A DNA stretch of 63,978 nucleotides, taken from positions 1 to 63,978 of the forward strand of contig JAFXSG010000051.1 in assembly GCA_017525875.1 (NCBI GenBank), written 5' to 3'. Numbering within the stretch: the first letter of the stretch is position 1; every line of letters starts with the position of its first letter. The notes under the pieces were generated by a model, which saw only the letters and a program-made list of their open reading frames with translations, did no database searches and was not told where the DNA came from. This document shows positions 50,394 through 58,523 of the stretch, piece by piece. The DNA comes from Clostridia bacterium. GTDB taxonomy: Bacteria > Bacillota > Clostridia > Christensenellales > CAG-138. Made by a program: the position numbers and the translations under genes.

Positions 50394-51368
50394 GTGAACG
50401 AGGAAAAACTTACCGACAAGGCCAATACTTTATGCCTTTACAAGATCTTGGAGCAGTATTCCGATGAAGAGCACGTGCTCACCATGAAGGATATCATTTC
50501 AAAGTTCTATGACGATTTCGGCCTTAAGATAGACAGGCGAACTGTTTACAGCTCGATCAAAACACTGCAGAATCTCAAATACGACGTGTCGGATTTCGAG
50601 GAGAACCGCCGCGGGTATTTCCTGCGCACGCGTCTTTTCGAGCCGTCGGAGCTGCGCCTCATGATGGACGCAGTCTATTCTATGAATTCGATCCCGCAGA
50701 AGCAGACGAACGACCTGATCGATAAGCTCCAGTCCACCTGCAGCGTTCACCAGAAAAAGCTATATCGCCATCTTTTCGCTTCCGAGCCGGATAAGAAAAC
50801 GCAGAACAGGAGCGTGTTCTTCAACATCGATTCGCTTGAGACCGCGATCGCGGATCGCGTCAAGGTCGAGTTCACCTATATGGAATACGGCCTTGACAGG
50901 CGTCTGCATCCGCGCCGCAAGGATCGCTACGTCGTCAGCCCGTACAGTATGGTCTGCGACAACAAAAAGTACTACATGCTCTGCATCAAGGACGGCAAGC
51001 AGGATCTCAGCTTTTACCGCATCGACCTTATGAAGGACATAAAGATCCTCGACGAGCCCGTTGCCATGCCCTCTTCCAGGGTGGACCTCAACACCGCGAG
51101 GAAGACCGTCTACGCCTATGCCGGCCAGCCTGAGGAGATCCGTCTGCGCTGCAAAAACTCCGCTATCGGCGGCATCGTCGATCAGTTCGGTTCCGGCGTT
51201 CGCATCGAGCCGCAGAACGACGGCTATTTTATCGCAAGGATCAAAGCGGTGCCAAAGGGCGTTATGTACTGGACCATGCAGTACCTTACCGAGGTGGAGA
51301 TCCTTTCGCCGGCATCCATGCGGCAGGCGGCAATCGAAATGATAAAAAACAATCCGTACGGTGTTTGA
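50394..51368 (+). CDS. WYL-domain transcriptional regulator
   Basis: A 324-residue protein with an N-terminal winged helix (YSDEEHVLTMKDIISKFYDD, DRRTVYSSIKTLQN) and a central WYL domain (about residues 145-225: VKVEFTYMEYGLDRRLHPRR, YVVSPYSMVCDNKKYYMLCI), followed by the WCX C-terminal extension. WYL regulators sense ligands or nucleic acid and often repress nearby genes. The start is GTG with GGGG upstream. The threonine aldolase 12 bases downstream could be co-transcribed. Confidence 0.88.
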   Translation: MNEEKLTDKANTLCLYKILEQYSDEEHVLTMKDIISKFYDDFGLKIDRRTVYSSIKTLQNLKYDVSDFEENRRGYFLRTRLFEPSELRLMMDAVYSMNSIPQKQTNDLIDKLQSTCSVHQKKLYRHLFASEPDKKTQNRSVFFNIDSLETAIADRVKVEFTYMEYGLDRRLHPRRKDRYVVSPYSMVCDNKKYYMLCIKDGKQDLSFYRIDLMKDIKILDEPVAMPSSRVDLNTARKTVYAYAGQPEEIRLRCKNSAIGGIVDQFGSGVRIEPQNDGYFIARIKAVPKGVMYWTMQYLTEVEILSPASMRQAAIEMIKNNPYGV

Positions 51369-51380
51369 ACTGGAGGGGAT

Positions 51381-52406
51381 ATGCTCTCATTTGAAAGCGA
51401 CTATATCGAAGGCGCACATCCGCTGATCCTCGAATGCCTTGCGAGGACGAATATGCAGCAGCTCACCGGCTACGGCATGGATGAGCTTTGCAAAGGGGCG
51501 AAGGAAAAGATCAAAGCCGCCTGCGGGCTAAAGAATGCGGACGTATTCCTGCTTTCCGGCGGAACGCAGACCAACCAGCTCGTTATATCGTCTCTTCTCA
51601 AAAGCTATGAGGGCGTGATCGCGGCGGAGACAGGGCACGTAAACGTCCACGAAGCCGGCGCGATAGAGTACTCCGGTCATAAGGTGCTTGCGCTGCCCTC
51701 CCATAACGGAAAGCTCTGCCCGAAGGAAGTCAAAAGCTATCTCGCCCTTTTCCATGCCGATCAAAACAACGAGCACATGGTGTTCCCGGGCATGGTCTAC
51801 ATCTCGTTCCCGACGGAGCTCGGAACGCTTTATTCAAAGGCGGAACTTTCCGAACTGCACTCCGTCTGCAGGGAATACGGCATCCCTCTGTATATCGACG
51901 GAGCAAGGCTCGGTTACGGGCTTGCGAGCAGGGAACAGGAGCTGAGCTTACCGGAGTTCGCCTGGCTTTGCGACGTGTTTTATATCGGCGGCACCAAGGT
52001 CGGCGCGCTGATCGGCGAAGCGCTGGTCTTTCCTAAGGGCGACGCGCCCGAACGCTTCAACACCCTGATCAAGCAGCACGGCGCGATGCTCGCAAAGGGC
52101 AGGATCATCGGCGCGCAGTTCGACACGCTGTTTACGGACGATCTTTATTTTAAGATCAGCCGCCATGCGATCGACATGGCCGAAAAACTCAAAGCGCTGT
52201 TCAAAGAAAAAGGCTATCGCTTCTTCGTTGATTCGCCCACAAATCAGCAGTTCTTCGTAATGGACGATGAAAGGATCGCCGAGCTGTCAAAGAAAGTCGC
52301 GTTCAGCTTCTGGGAGAGGGTGGATGAAGGGCATTCCGCCGTGCGTTTCGTAACGAGCTGGGCCACAAAAGAAGAAAGCATAGACGAGCTTTCAAAATAT
52401 CTGTAA
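51381..52406 (+). CDS. low-specificity threonine aldolase-like PLP enzyme
   Basis: A 341-residue fold-type I PLP enzyme that likely cleaves L-threonine or L-allo-threonine to glycine and acetaldehyde. It has FLLSGGTQTNQLVISSLL for cofactor stacking, the conserved acid in PLYIDGARLGYGL, and the Schiff-base lysine in YIGGTKVGALIGEALVF. The family is also called beta-eliminating lyase (PF01212). TGGAGGGG precedes the ATG, which lies 12 bases after the WYL regulator. Followed by a bidirectional terminator. Confidence 0.9.
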   Translation: MLSFESDYIEGAHPLILECLARTNMQQLTGYGMDELCKGAKEKIKAACGLKNADVFLLSGGTQTNQLVISSLLKSYEGVIAAETGHVNVHEAGAIEYSGHKVLALPSHNGKLCPKEVKSYLALFHADQNNEHMVFPGMVYISFPTELGTLYSKAELSELHSVCREYGIPLYIDGARLGYGLASREQELSLPEFAWLCDVFYIGGTKVGALIGEALVFPKGDAPERFNTLIKQHGAMLAKGRIIGAQFDTLFTDDLYFKISRHAIDMAEKLKALFKEKGYRFFVDSPTNQQFFVMDDERIAELSKKVAFSFWERVDEGHSAVRFVTSWATKEESIDELSKYL

Positions 52407-52412
52407 ACAAAT

Positions 52413-52437
52413 AAGGGAGTGTATTCACTCCCTTGAT
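52413..52437. terminator. bidirectional terminator
   Basis: AAGGGAGTG (52413-52421), loop TATT, CACTCCCTT (52426-52434), then GATTT on the plus strand and ATTTGTTT on the minus strand. It separates the aldolase from the convergent zinc-ribbon gene. Confidence 0.8.
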
Positions 52438-52449
52438 TTATGCGGCGGG

Positions 52450-52668
52450 TCATTCGTCCCCGTCGTTTTCTTCTTCCAGGATCCGTGCGGTCAACATTTC
52501 GGCAAGCATCGGATCATTTTTCAGCGCTTCGACCGCTTCCCGGCTCATCACGCTGTTTGTGCCGAGGCACGCCGTGCAGCGGCTGCCGCATTCGGGGCAT
52601 ACGCAGCCGAGATGCGCATCATCGGATTGGATCATATAAACACCGCAGTTCCTGCAGCTGCATCTCAT
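52450..52668 (-). CDS. small zinc-ribbon protein
   Basis: A 72-residue protein with eight cysteines in CSCRNCGVYM ... CVCPECGSRCTACLG, likely one or two structural zinc sites, and an acidic helical C-terminus (EEENDGDE). The ATG has AGAAATG-type spacing from a weak GAAG ribosome-binding site. I do not recognise a family; proteins of this type often bind partner proteins or nucleic acids. It is the only gene on the minus strand between 48 and 53.5 kb. Confidence 0.65.
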   Translation of the reverse strand: MRCSCRNCGVYMIQSDDAHLGCVCPECGSRCTACLGTNSVMSREAVEALKNDPMLAEMLTARILEEENDGDE

Positions 52669-52743
52669 TTCTTCTCATCCTCCGTCATATTTCTTCTCTG
52701 CATATTATAAAGTAAATCATAGAAATTGCAAGCGGAGTTTTTG

Positions 52744-53508
52744 ATGAGGATCTTTTATATAAAGGCTTCGGCAGTTAAACGCAGCTCGTTCACCGCATCC
52801 AGGCTGCGAAGCGCCGCGGCGACTGCCTTTGCGGTGCTGCTCGTGCTCTCCTTCGCGGTGGCGCTGCGCGACAGAGAGGGGGACTCCGTGCCCGCCTCGG
52901 CTGTCACCGCGGAACGGACCGTGTATGCGATATCCTACTGCGGGGCGGATAAAGAAACGCTTGAAATGATGAGGCACGACATGGAATACATGCGCGGGCT
53001 TGGCCTTGACTTCACGCTGCCGGATAGGCTCCGTGAACTGAAAAACAACGGCGTTATCCTGATACTTGAGAGCACGGCAGACCCCGAACCGGTTCTTTCC
53101 ATGCTCGCCGAATTCTCCGCGCCTGCGGTCGTGATCCCCCAAAAAGGATTGGACCCGGCAGCCGGTGCGCGCTTATTAGATCTCGAAGATGAAGGCAGGA
53201 TCAGCTTAGCGGCCTACGTTGACAGCGCGGAGGGCCCATGGGAGCTCGCGGCGTCGATAGGCGAAGCAAGCATAGATTTTTCCGCGCGCTTTGGCAGGCC
53301 GTGCACAGTTTTCGTACACGAGTGCAGGGGCGTAGTCTGCTCCGGCTGCTTCAGCGGAGCGTGGGAGCCCGCACGAGACCTGACCGTGTTCGTTTTCGGA
53401 AACGGTATGAACGTTATCCCGCGCGGTGCAAAACCGTTCGTTTTAAATCGGATCATGCGCCTTGCGGACTGGACGATCGAAAGCTACTTTTCGGAAATAG
53501 CAAAATGA
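52744..53508 (+). CDS. polysaccharide deacetylase-like protein, catalytic motif absent
   Basis: A 254-residue protein with an N-terminal membrane anchor (LRSAAATAFAVLLVLSFAVAL) and an extracytoplasmic domain. Its pattern YAISYCGADKETLEMMRHDM ... ELKNNGVILILESTADPEP resembles the start of NodB-type polysaccharide deacetylases, but where these have the catalytic TFDDG the sequence reads LESTAD, and the downstream HxxxH is also not evident (ARFGRPCTVFVHECRG is the nearest). I infer a degenerate member, possibly a structural sporulation protein. The ATG at 52744 has GCGGAG upstream and is preferred over 52726. Confidence 0.5.
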   Translation: MRIFYIKASAVKRSSFTASRLRSAAATAFAVLLVLSFAVALRDREGDSVPASAVTAERTVYAISYCGADKETLEMMRHDMEYMRGLGLDFTLPDRLRELKNNGVILILESTADPEPVLSMLAEFSAPAVVIPQKGLDPAAGARLLDLEDEGRISLAAYVDSAEGPWELAASIGEASIDFSARFGRPCTVFVHECRGVVCSGCFSGAWEPARDLTVFVFGNGMNVIPRGAKPFVLNRIMRLADWTIESYFSEIAK

Positions 53509-53534
53509 GGCCGCGCAGTTCCGCAGCCTCATTG
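53506..53534. terminator. weak bidirectional stem-loop
   Basis: ATGAGGCCGCG and CGCAGCCTCAT pair imperfectly between the convergent deacetylase-like and spoVT genes; no long T-run follows. Confidence 0.45.
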
Positions 53535-53543
53535 TGTTCCGGA

Positions 53544-54122
53544 TCAGTTTGCCATCTGCCGCCCGAGGAACGAAGCGGCAGTCTCGGTGACCTTGATATC
53601 CGCCTGGCTGAAGCAGACGCTCTTTTCCTTCGCCAGCAGGATCACCGCGCCGATCGGGTCTCCCGCTGCGATTATCGGCGCTATCAGCTGTGCCGTGTAC
53701 TGGCTCTGCCCGTCGTCCGCCTTCGCTACCGAAAACATCTCGTCGCCTTTACTGGCTTCACGGATCACGGTCTTTCGTGCGGCGATCACGCCGTCAAGCT
53801 CGTCGCTTATCGGTTTCCCGGGTGCAAGCGGCTGGCCGGCCGCATAGTCGCGGCGGGATGAACTCGAACAGGCGACGATCGCATCCTTGTCGCAGATGAC
53901 GGCGATATGACCGACCGCCTGGTGCAGGGACTCGGCATATTCCTTCGAAAAATCCCCAAGCTCGCCCACGAGCGAGTACTTGCGGAGGATAACACCGCCC
54001 TCGCGGTCCGTATAGATCTCAAGCGCGTCGCCTTCACGGATGCGCAGCGTCCGCCGGATCTCCTTTGGAATCACAATGCGCCCAAGCTCATCTATGCGGC
54101 GAACGATTCCGGTTGCTTTCAT
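53544..54122 (-). CDS. spoVT: stage V sporulation protein T (transcriptional regulator)
   Basis: Forespore regulator of sigma-G genes. The 192-residue protein has the AbrB-type swapped-hairpin DNA-binding domain (MKATGIVRRIDELGRIVIPK, EIRRTLRIREGDALEIY) and a C-terminal GAF-like domain (VGHIAVICDKDAIVACSSSS, QLIAPIIAAGDPIGAVILLA). The N-terminus is almost invariant in the family. GGAGGCAATT precedes the ATG. A sigma-G-like promoter lies 32-60 bases upstream, in agreement with the family's known forespore expression. Confidence 0.97.
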   Translation of the reverse strand: MKATGIVRRIDELGRIVIPKEIRRTLRIREGDALEIYTDREGGVILRKYSLVGELGDFSKEYAESLHQAVGHIAVICDKDAIVACSSSSRRDYAAGQPLAPGKPISDELDGVIAARKTVIREASKGDEMFSVAKADDGQSQYTAQLIAPIIAAGDPIGAVILLAKEKSVCFSQADIKVTETAASFLGRQMAN

Positions 54123-54153
54123 AATTGCCTCCTCGCAGCTCGTTTTCGTGCAA

Positions 54154-54182
54154 TAGTATCTGCAAAATCATGGATACTATTC
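54154..54182 (-). promoter_or_regulatory. sigma-G-like promoter of spoVT
   Basis: On the minus strand GAATA (54178-54182) and GATACTA (54154-54160) are separated by exactly 17 bases. This fits the forespore sigma consensus (GHATR and CATNHTA) with one mismatch in the -10 element. Confidence 0.65.
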
Positions 54183-54356
54183 ACAAGCCGAACAAAACCG
54201 GGGAAAAGAGGCGTAATGCACGTTCGGTTAATTATGTCAAGCTTTTTGAAATAATATATTTGAGTGAAAGCTTGCAGGAATTAAATGAAAAACCTATCCT
54301 CAGCACATGGGATCGTCATTATCCGACGGTATCCGACGTCTCAACGGGAGGTAAAT

Positions 54357-54713
54357 ATGAACACCTTTGTTTCAGCGGCTTTCCTTGCCGAGCTTGGCTT
54401 CTATCCGCAGCACAGCGGCTTCGGTTATCTCGCCTGCGCGATAGCGATCGTTGCCGGGGAACCAATGGCTTATTATACGGGGCAGGTGAGGGTGCTTGCA
54501 AAGCTCGCCGCCAAGTACGGCCTTTCGATCGTGAACCTGCGCAAATGCATGAACTATTCGATCCGCACGGCATGGGATGCGCCCGGCAGCGCAAGGCTTC
54601 GCAGCATTTTCCCGGGGTGCAGCGAAAGCTGCCCGCCGTCGCTGTTCGAGTTCATCTGCCGCGCCGCGATAGAGCTGAATATAAGGTGCGGCGCAGCAAA
54701 CGAAAGGGCGTAA
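54357..54713 (+). CDS. stand-alone Spo0A C-terminal DNA-binding domain protein
   Basis: A 118-residue protein that aligns over its full length with the effector domain of Spo0A (about 105 residues): [20 protein letters not shown] corresponds to [40 protein letters not shown] to the recognition-helix region, and [18 protein letters not shown] to the last helix. No receiver domain precedes it; the ATG at 54357 has a strong GGGAGG site, and the frame upstream lacks one. Several residues of the recognition helix differ from Spo0A, so the DNA target is probably different. It sits divergent from spoVT. Role inferred: a sporulation regulator not controlled by phosphorylation. Confidence 0.75.
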   Translation: [118 protein letters not shown]

Positions 54714-54730
54714 AAAGCAGCCCCAAAGGG

Positions 54731-55690
54731 TCATTGCATCAGCGTTCTAAGTCCGTCGAGCAGTATCGTATAGCTCTCTATGACCCCTATTTGAAGTGAT
54801 TTCATCCGTCCGCTGATCTCCACACGGTTATCGGACGGGCTTGAAACGAGCGCAGAGCAGGCCTCCGCCGCTTTCTCAAAGAACCGATCCATTAGCTTGA
54901 CCGCACCGTCGGCGTCGTCGATCCCCGAGATCGCTGTACGGATCGAGCGGATATTTTCCAGCATTTCGCCGACTATCGCCTTGCCGTACTGTGCGCTGCG
55001 CTGCTCCGTGTCAAAGTCCAGCACCTCTTCGTTGAGATCGTCCACCAGCCCATGTGCAAGCTCCACCGCGGAATGAACGGCCTCAAGCCCTGCCTCGTCC
55101 GCAGTGACGGTGATATTGATACCCTCTGAACTGATGCCGTAAACCAGGCAGGCATAGCCCTGCTGCGTCAGCCTCGCGCAAACGCTCTGCGCTGCTTCCT
55201 CCGTCGTGTAGCAGGCCGCAAGCACGCGATAACCCGCATCGCTTTTAAAACCGTAACCTCCGGCGCCGAGCGAGTGCAGCGTTGCGATCAGCCCCTTTGC
55301 GTTGTCAACAGAATCATAGACTCCTATCTGCAGCGCGTACATATCCACACCGGGAAAATGCAGCTCCTCGCTCATCGCATTTCCGTCAGTCGGTTCCGGC
55401 GAGGCGGGAACTCCCGTCACCGCCGGAGCAAGCGTCGGCAGGGGAGTGCCCTCGCCGCCGCGTCCAAACACCTTTCCTACTATCCAGCTGCCGACGGGCG
55501 TAGCCGCAAAAACGTAGACTATACCGCCGACCAGCAGCAAAAGCAGCACCGTACCGAGCACGCCTCCGCTCTCCGCAGTTCGTGCGTATGCATCGCCGTC
55601 AGTATACCGGCCGACGCTGCTGCTCATCCCATACCCGAATGCACGGCCTCTTCTCGTTCTTCTGTTTCTCTTTCTGCGCCTGTATTCCAT
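54731..55690 (-). CDS. SPOR-domain membrane protein
   Basis: A 319-residue protein: strongly basic N-terminus (EYRRRKRNRRTRRGRAFGYG), a single membrane helix (GTVLLLLLVGGIVYVFAATP), a Thr/Pro-rich linker, a SPOR-like domain (VDMYALQIGVYDSVDNAKGL, YRVLAACYTTEEAAQSVCAR), then a helical C-terminal domain. SPOR domains bind denuded glycan strands at division septa or at engulfing membranes. The C-terminal part (from about residue 185) is unfamiliar. It lies upstream of nothing obvious and downstream of the RNase P RNA gene. Confidence 0.75.
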   Translation of the reverse strand: MEYRRRKRNRRTRRGRAFGYGMSSSVGRYTDGDAYARTAESGGVLGTVLLLLLVGGIVYVFAATPVGSWIVGKVFGRGGEGTPLPTLAPAVTGVPASPEPTDGNAMSEELHFPGVDMYALQIGVYDSVDNAKGLIATLHSLGAGGYGFKSDAGYRVLAACYTTEEAAQSVCARLTQQGYACLVYGISSEGINITVTADEAGLEAVHSAVELAHGLVDDLNEEVLDFDTEQRSAQYGKAIVGEMLENIRSIRTAISGIDDADGAVKLMDRFFEKAAEACSALVSSPSDNRVEISGRMKSLQIGVIESYTILLDGLRTLMQ

Positions 55691-55775
55691 TTCAACCCTC
55701 CGAAACCGTTCTGATTATTCTATATGACGTCTTCGCGGCCCATATTCCGAAAGAACGATTATCGGCAAAAGCACA

Positions 55776-55810
55776 CAAAAAAGCATACGGCGGAAAACCG
55801 TATGCTTTGA
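55776..55810 (-). terminator. terminator of rnpB
   Basis: AAGCATACGG (55781-55790) and CCGTATGCTT (55798-55807); on the minus strand the stem is followed by TTTTTTGTG. It lies just after the RNase P RNA 3' end. Confidence 0.85.
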
Positions 55811-55815
55811 TATCT

Positions 55816-56147
55816 TTGCCGAGCAAGCCGTAAGCCGAGTTCTGTTTATGTGACCATCTATCTCGACGTGCAGTTGCCTGCACGTTCCAGCGATTACGGG
55901 GAGCGTGACGGACAGCCATTAAATGCTCCCATTTCAATCTTGCTCCGAGTGGGGTTTACAGGGCATGCTTCGTCGCCGAAGCATCGGTGGGCTCTTACCC
56001 CGCCTTTCCATCCTTACCGCAAAGCGGCGGTCTATTTCTGTTGCACTTTCCTTGAAGTCGCCTTCACCGGGTGTTACCCGGCACTCTGTCCTGCGGAGCT
56101 CGGACTTTCCTCGCACGTGGCGCGGTCACTTGGCTTACTCGGTCGAT
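55816..56147 (-). ncRNA. rnpB: RNase P RNA
   Basis: About 332 nt on the minus strand with the universal core. The P1 helix pairs CCGAG-AAGCC near 56140 with GGCTT-CTCGG near 55820. The 5' core GAGGAAAGTCCGAGCTCC and the central ACAGAAAUAGACCGCC are present, as are GGTAAGGATGGAAAGGCG, GTAAGAGCCCACCG and the conserved 3' AGATAGATGGTCACATAAAC with ACAGAACTCGGCTTA. The exact ends are estimated from the P1 pairing. It processes the 5' ends of tRNAs with the RnpA protein, which is encoded elsewhere. Confidence 0.95.
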
Positions 56148-56171
56148 ATTCTGTTTTCAAGGCCTTGCGAG

Positions 56172-56885
56172 TTACATGAACAGCAGTCTGCCGCAGTTCT
56201 CGCACTGGATCACCGCGTTGCCCGCAGCGACGCGCTTTTCCTGAACGGAGGAAAGCATCATATAGCAGCCGCCGCACTGGCCGTTCACGACCTTTGCGAT
56301 GGGCGTTGCATAGTTCTTTTTCAGCGTTTCATAGCGCTTCATCAGCTCAGGCGGGATCTTCGCCTTCTGCTCCTCAAGCTTCTTCTGAAGGACCTCGAGC
56401 TTGGGTGCAAAGCTGTCCTTCTCCGCGTCGCACACCGTGCGGACGGCGTCGTAGTCCTTCTTCGCGCGGCCGGCTTTGGAGTAGGTGTTCGTGATCTGTT
56501 CGGAGATCCCTTCGCACCATTCGATGACCTTTGCAAGCTCCTTATTCAGGCCGTTGATCCTTCCGACAAGCTTTTCGATCGATTTGCGGGCTTCGGTGAG
56601 CTCGGGAGCGGTGACTTCCTCATCGGATTCCATTGCGGAAAGCTCGGAGTTTTCAAGCTCGTAATCGTGGAGCAGTTCCTCGATCTGGCTTTCCATAACG
56701 GCGATGCTCTTGCTGTGCTCGTCGATGTCAGCCTCGTATTTCTTGATGATCTCCTGCTGCTCAACAAGCAGCTTGTAGAGCTTGCTCCTCTTCTGATAGG
56801 CGGGAGAGGACTTCATCTCTTTGTTGAGCTTTGCAAGCTCCAGTTCGGTATTCTGGTATTCCCACAGGGTGTCAAGCTGGCTCAT
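56172..56885 (-). CDS. coiled-coil C4-type zinc-ribbon protein
   Basis: A 237-residue protein with a long N-terminal coiled coil (about residues 5-175, for example LYKLLVEQQEIIKKYEADID) and a C-terminal four-cysteine ribbon QCGGCYMMLSSVQ ... IQCENCGRLL. This is the zf-RING_7/CdsZ family, present in many bacteria and possibly linked to ribosome or nucleic acid metabolism; its function is not established. It overlaps the downstream end of the Nif3-like gene by 4 bases, a widely conserved pairing. The ATG has GGAGG upstream. Confidence 0.88.
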   Translation of the reverse strand: MSQLDTLWEYQNTELELAKLNKEMKSSPAYQKRSKLYKLLVEQQEIIKKYEADIDEHSKSIAVMESQIEELLHDYELENSELSAMESDEEVTAPELTEARKSIEKLVGRINGLNKELAKVIEWCEGISEQITNTYSKAGRAKKDYDAVRTVCDAEKDSFAPKLEVLQKKLEEQKAKIPPELMKRYETLKKNYATPIAKVVNGQCGGCYMMLSSVQEKRVAAGNAVIQCENCGRLLFM

Positions 56886-57700
56886 ACCTGATCCTCCTTT
56901 ACTAGGTTAAAATAAACGAAATCATTATCATTGCTGCCGCGGCATGTCCTGAAAACAGCCTTATTGCTGCCGCTCAGAATGTATTCCACGTTACGGGTAT
57001 TTGCTTTCAGATAGCGGATGAGGGGCTCGAGCACGGGGTTCTCCGTCTCATAATGTCCCGCCGCGATAACGGCAAGCCCAAGCACGCCCGCTGCGATCGC
57101 CTGATTATGCTTGCATTCACCGGTCAGATAAACGTCCGCACCGTATTCCTTCGCAAACGCACAGTCTCCGCCTCCGGCGCCGCCCATAACGGCGACCTTC
57201 CGCACGAGGCGGTCTTCGCCGCTGATGAGCGCAGTGGTATGCAGCTTTTCCTCAACGGTCTTTGCAAACTGATCGAGCTGCATCGGCGTTTCAAGCTCGC
57301 CCACGCGCATGATGTTCTCCGGCGGAACGACGACCGTGTTTTTAAGGCCGAAAATACGGCAGAGCTCGGTGTTCACTCCGCCCTCCGCGGCGTCAAGATT
57401 GGTGTGCGCCGCCATGCAGCCTATGCCGCTGCGGATCAGCTTATACACCGCGGCGGTCTCGGGATCGTCCGGGAGGATGCGCTTCACGGCGTTGAACAGC
57501 ACGGGATGATGGGTCAGCACGAGGTCGGCATTCACGCGAGCGGACTCATCTGCGACCGCGGTCGTGCAGTCCAACGCAACGAGAACACGCCGGATATCGG
57601 TCTTTTCCGTGCCGACGATCAGTCCGCAGTTATCAAAAGAAAGCGCGGTCTCGGGCGGTGCGAGCCTGTTCATAACGTCAATAAATGCTTTAAGCTCCAT
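56882..57700 (-). CDS. Nif3-like dinuclear metal centre protein (YqfO)
   Basis: A 272-residue protein of the Nif3/YqfO family, which binds two metal ions and has been proposed to act as a GTP cyclohydrolase-like or regulatory protein. Key segments are LSFDNCGLIVGTEKTDIRRV, the His pair in DLVLTHHPVLFN, AAHTNLDAAEGGVN, and DVYLTGECKHNQAIAA with the last metal ligands in IAAGHYETENPVLEPL. I set the start at 57700, with CGGAGG 7 bases upstream; an in-frame ATG at 57721 overlaps trmK. The order trmK-nif3-zinc ribbon is common in Firmicutes. Confidence 0.92.
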   Translation of the reverse strand: MELKAFIDVMNRLAPPETALSFDNCGLIVGTEKTDIRRVLVALDCTTAVADESARVNADLVLTHHPVLFNAVKRILPDDPETAAVYKLIRSGIGCMAAHTNLDAAEGGVNTELCRIFGLKNTVVVPPENIMRVGELETPMQLDQFAKTVEEKLHTTALISGEDRLVRKVAVMGGAGGGDCAFAKEYGADVYLTGECKHNQAIAAGVLGLAVIAAGHYETENPVLEPLIRYLKANTRNVEYILSGSNKAVFRTCRGSNDNDFVYFNLVKEDQV

Positions 57701-57701
57701 T

Positions 57702-58439
57702 TCATTCCTCCGTTTGCTCAAACAAGTCCATCAGCTTGCGCGTGCATTCCGCTTCCCGAACGAGAGACGGCGGCACGCTGCCGCTTTTGCCCGCTCTCTC
57801 GAGCTTGTTTTCCATGATCGCAAGATAGCGCCGCATCATCGGAAGCATCAGTTCATCACGTTTTTCAAGGGAGCATGCGCCGAACTGATAATAGCCGTCC
57901 GGCCAACCCTCCGGGAACGCGTTCGCCTCTTCCGGCGCGTAGCGCGCGGCGATCAGCTGATAGTAGCGCCCGGCGTCGAAAACAACGGCCTCGTCTTCGA
58001 TATGGTATCCGCTTTTGATAAGGTACCCGCGAAGCTCCGCCTCTCCGCGCATCGGCTGCATCACGATGCGCTCAAAACCCTGCGCAGTTCCTTTGGCCGC
58101 GTCGAGTATGGAAACGATCAGCTCGCCGCCCATACCGAGCAGTACGGCGGCAGTTGCTTCACCGGGGGATAGGACGGAAAGCCCGTCCCCGCAGCGGAAA
58201 CTGATCCTGCTGCCGAGCCCGCTTTCGACTGCGTGCCTTTCGGCCTTTGCAAGCGACGGTGCGCTGATATCGGCGGCGATGATCCTTTCGCAACAGCCTT
58301 TACGCAGTGCGGCAAGCGAAAAATAGCCGTGGTCGCAGCCGATATCAGCAAGCACATCAGTGCTGCCAAGCAGCTCGAGCGCTTTCTCAAGCCTTGGGCG
58401 AAGCGCCCGCCCGCGTCTTTTATTGCCTGCTCCGTTCAT
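57702..58439 (-). CDS. trmK: tRNA (adenine-22-N1)-methyltransferase TrmK
   Basis: Rossmann-fold SAM methyltransferase that modifies A22 of tRNAs. The 245-residue protein has LADIGCDHGYFSLAALRKG (SAM motif), IIAADISAPSLAKAERHAVE, and GMGGELIVSILD, with IVMQPMRGEAELRGYLIKSG afterwards; these blocks separate TrmK from other methyltransferases. The C-terminus is a helical extension. Linked to Nif3-like and zinc-ribbon genes, as in Bacillus (yqfN-yqfO). Confidence 0.94.
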   Translation of the reverse strand: MNGAGNKRRGRALRPRLEKALELLGSTDVLADIGCDHGYFSLAALRKGCCERIIAADISAPSLAKAERHAVESGLGSRISFRCGDGLSVLSPGEATAAVLLGMGGELIVSILDAAKGTAQGFERIVMQPMRGEAELRGYLIKSGYHIEDEAVVFDAGRYYQLIAARYAPEEANAFPEGWPDGYYQFGACSLEKRDELMLPMMRRYLAIMENKLERAGKSGSVPPSLVREAECTRKLMDLFEQTEE

Positions 58440-58523
58440 CCGGCTCCGCTTAAAACAGCAGGATCCGCATATCCATGTGAACCCTGCTGCACAAGTCTTT
58501 GGTGATAGAGCTAAGTTTTGAAC

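Noticed and set aside
55923-56891. 322-residue plus-strand frame covering the RNase P RNA and zinc-ribbon gene
   Set aside because: It spans an RNA gene and a convincing antisense protein gene; chance frame.
58015-58200. Possible overlapping gene opposite trmK
   Set aside because: Short frames without ribosome-binding sites inside a well-supported gene.
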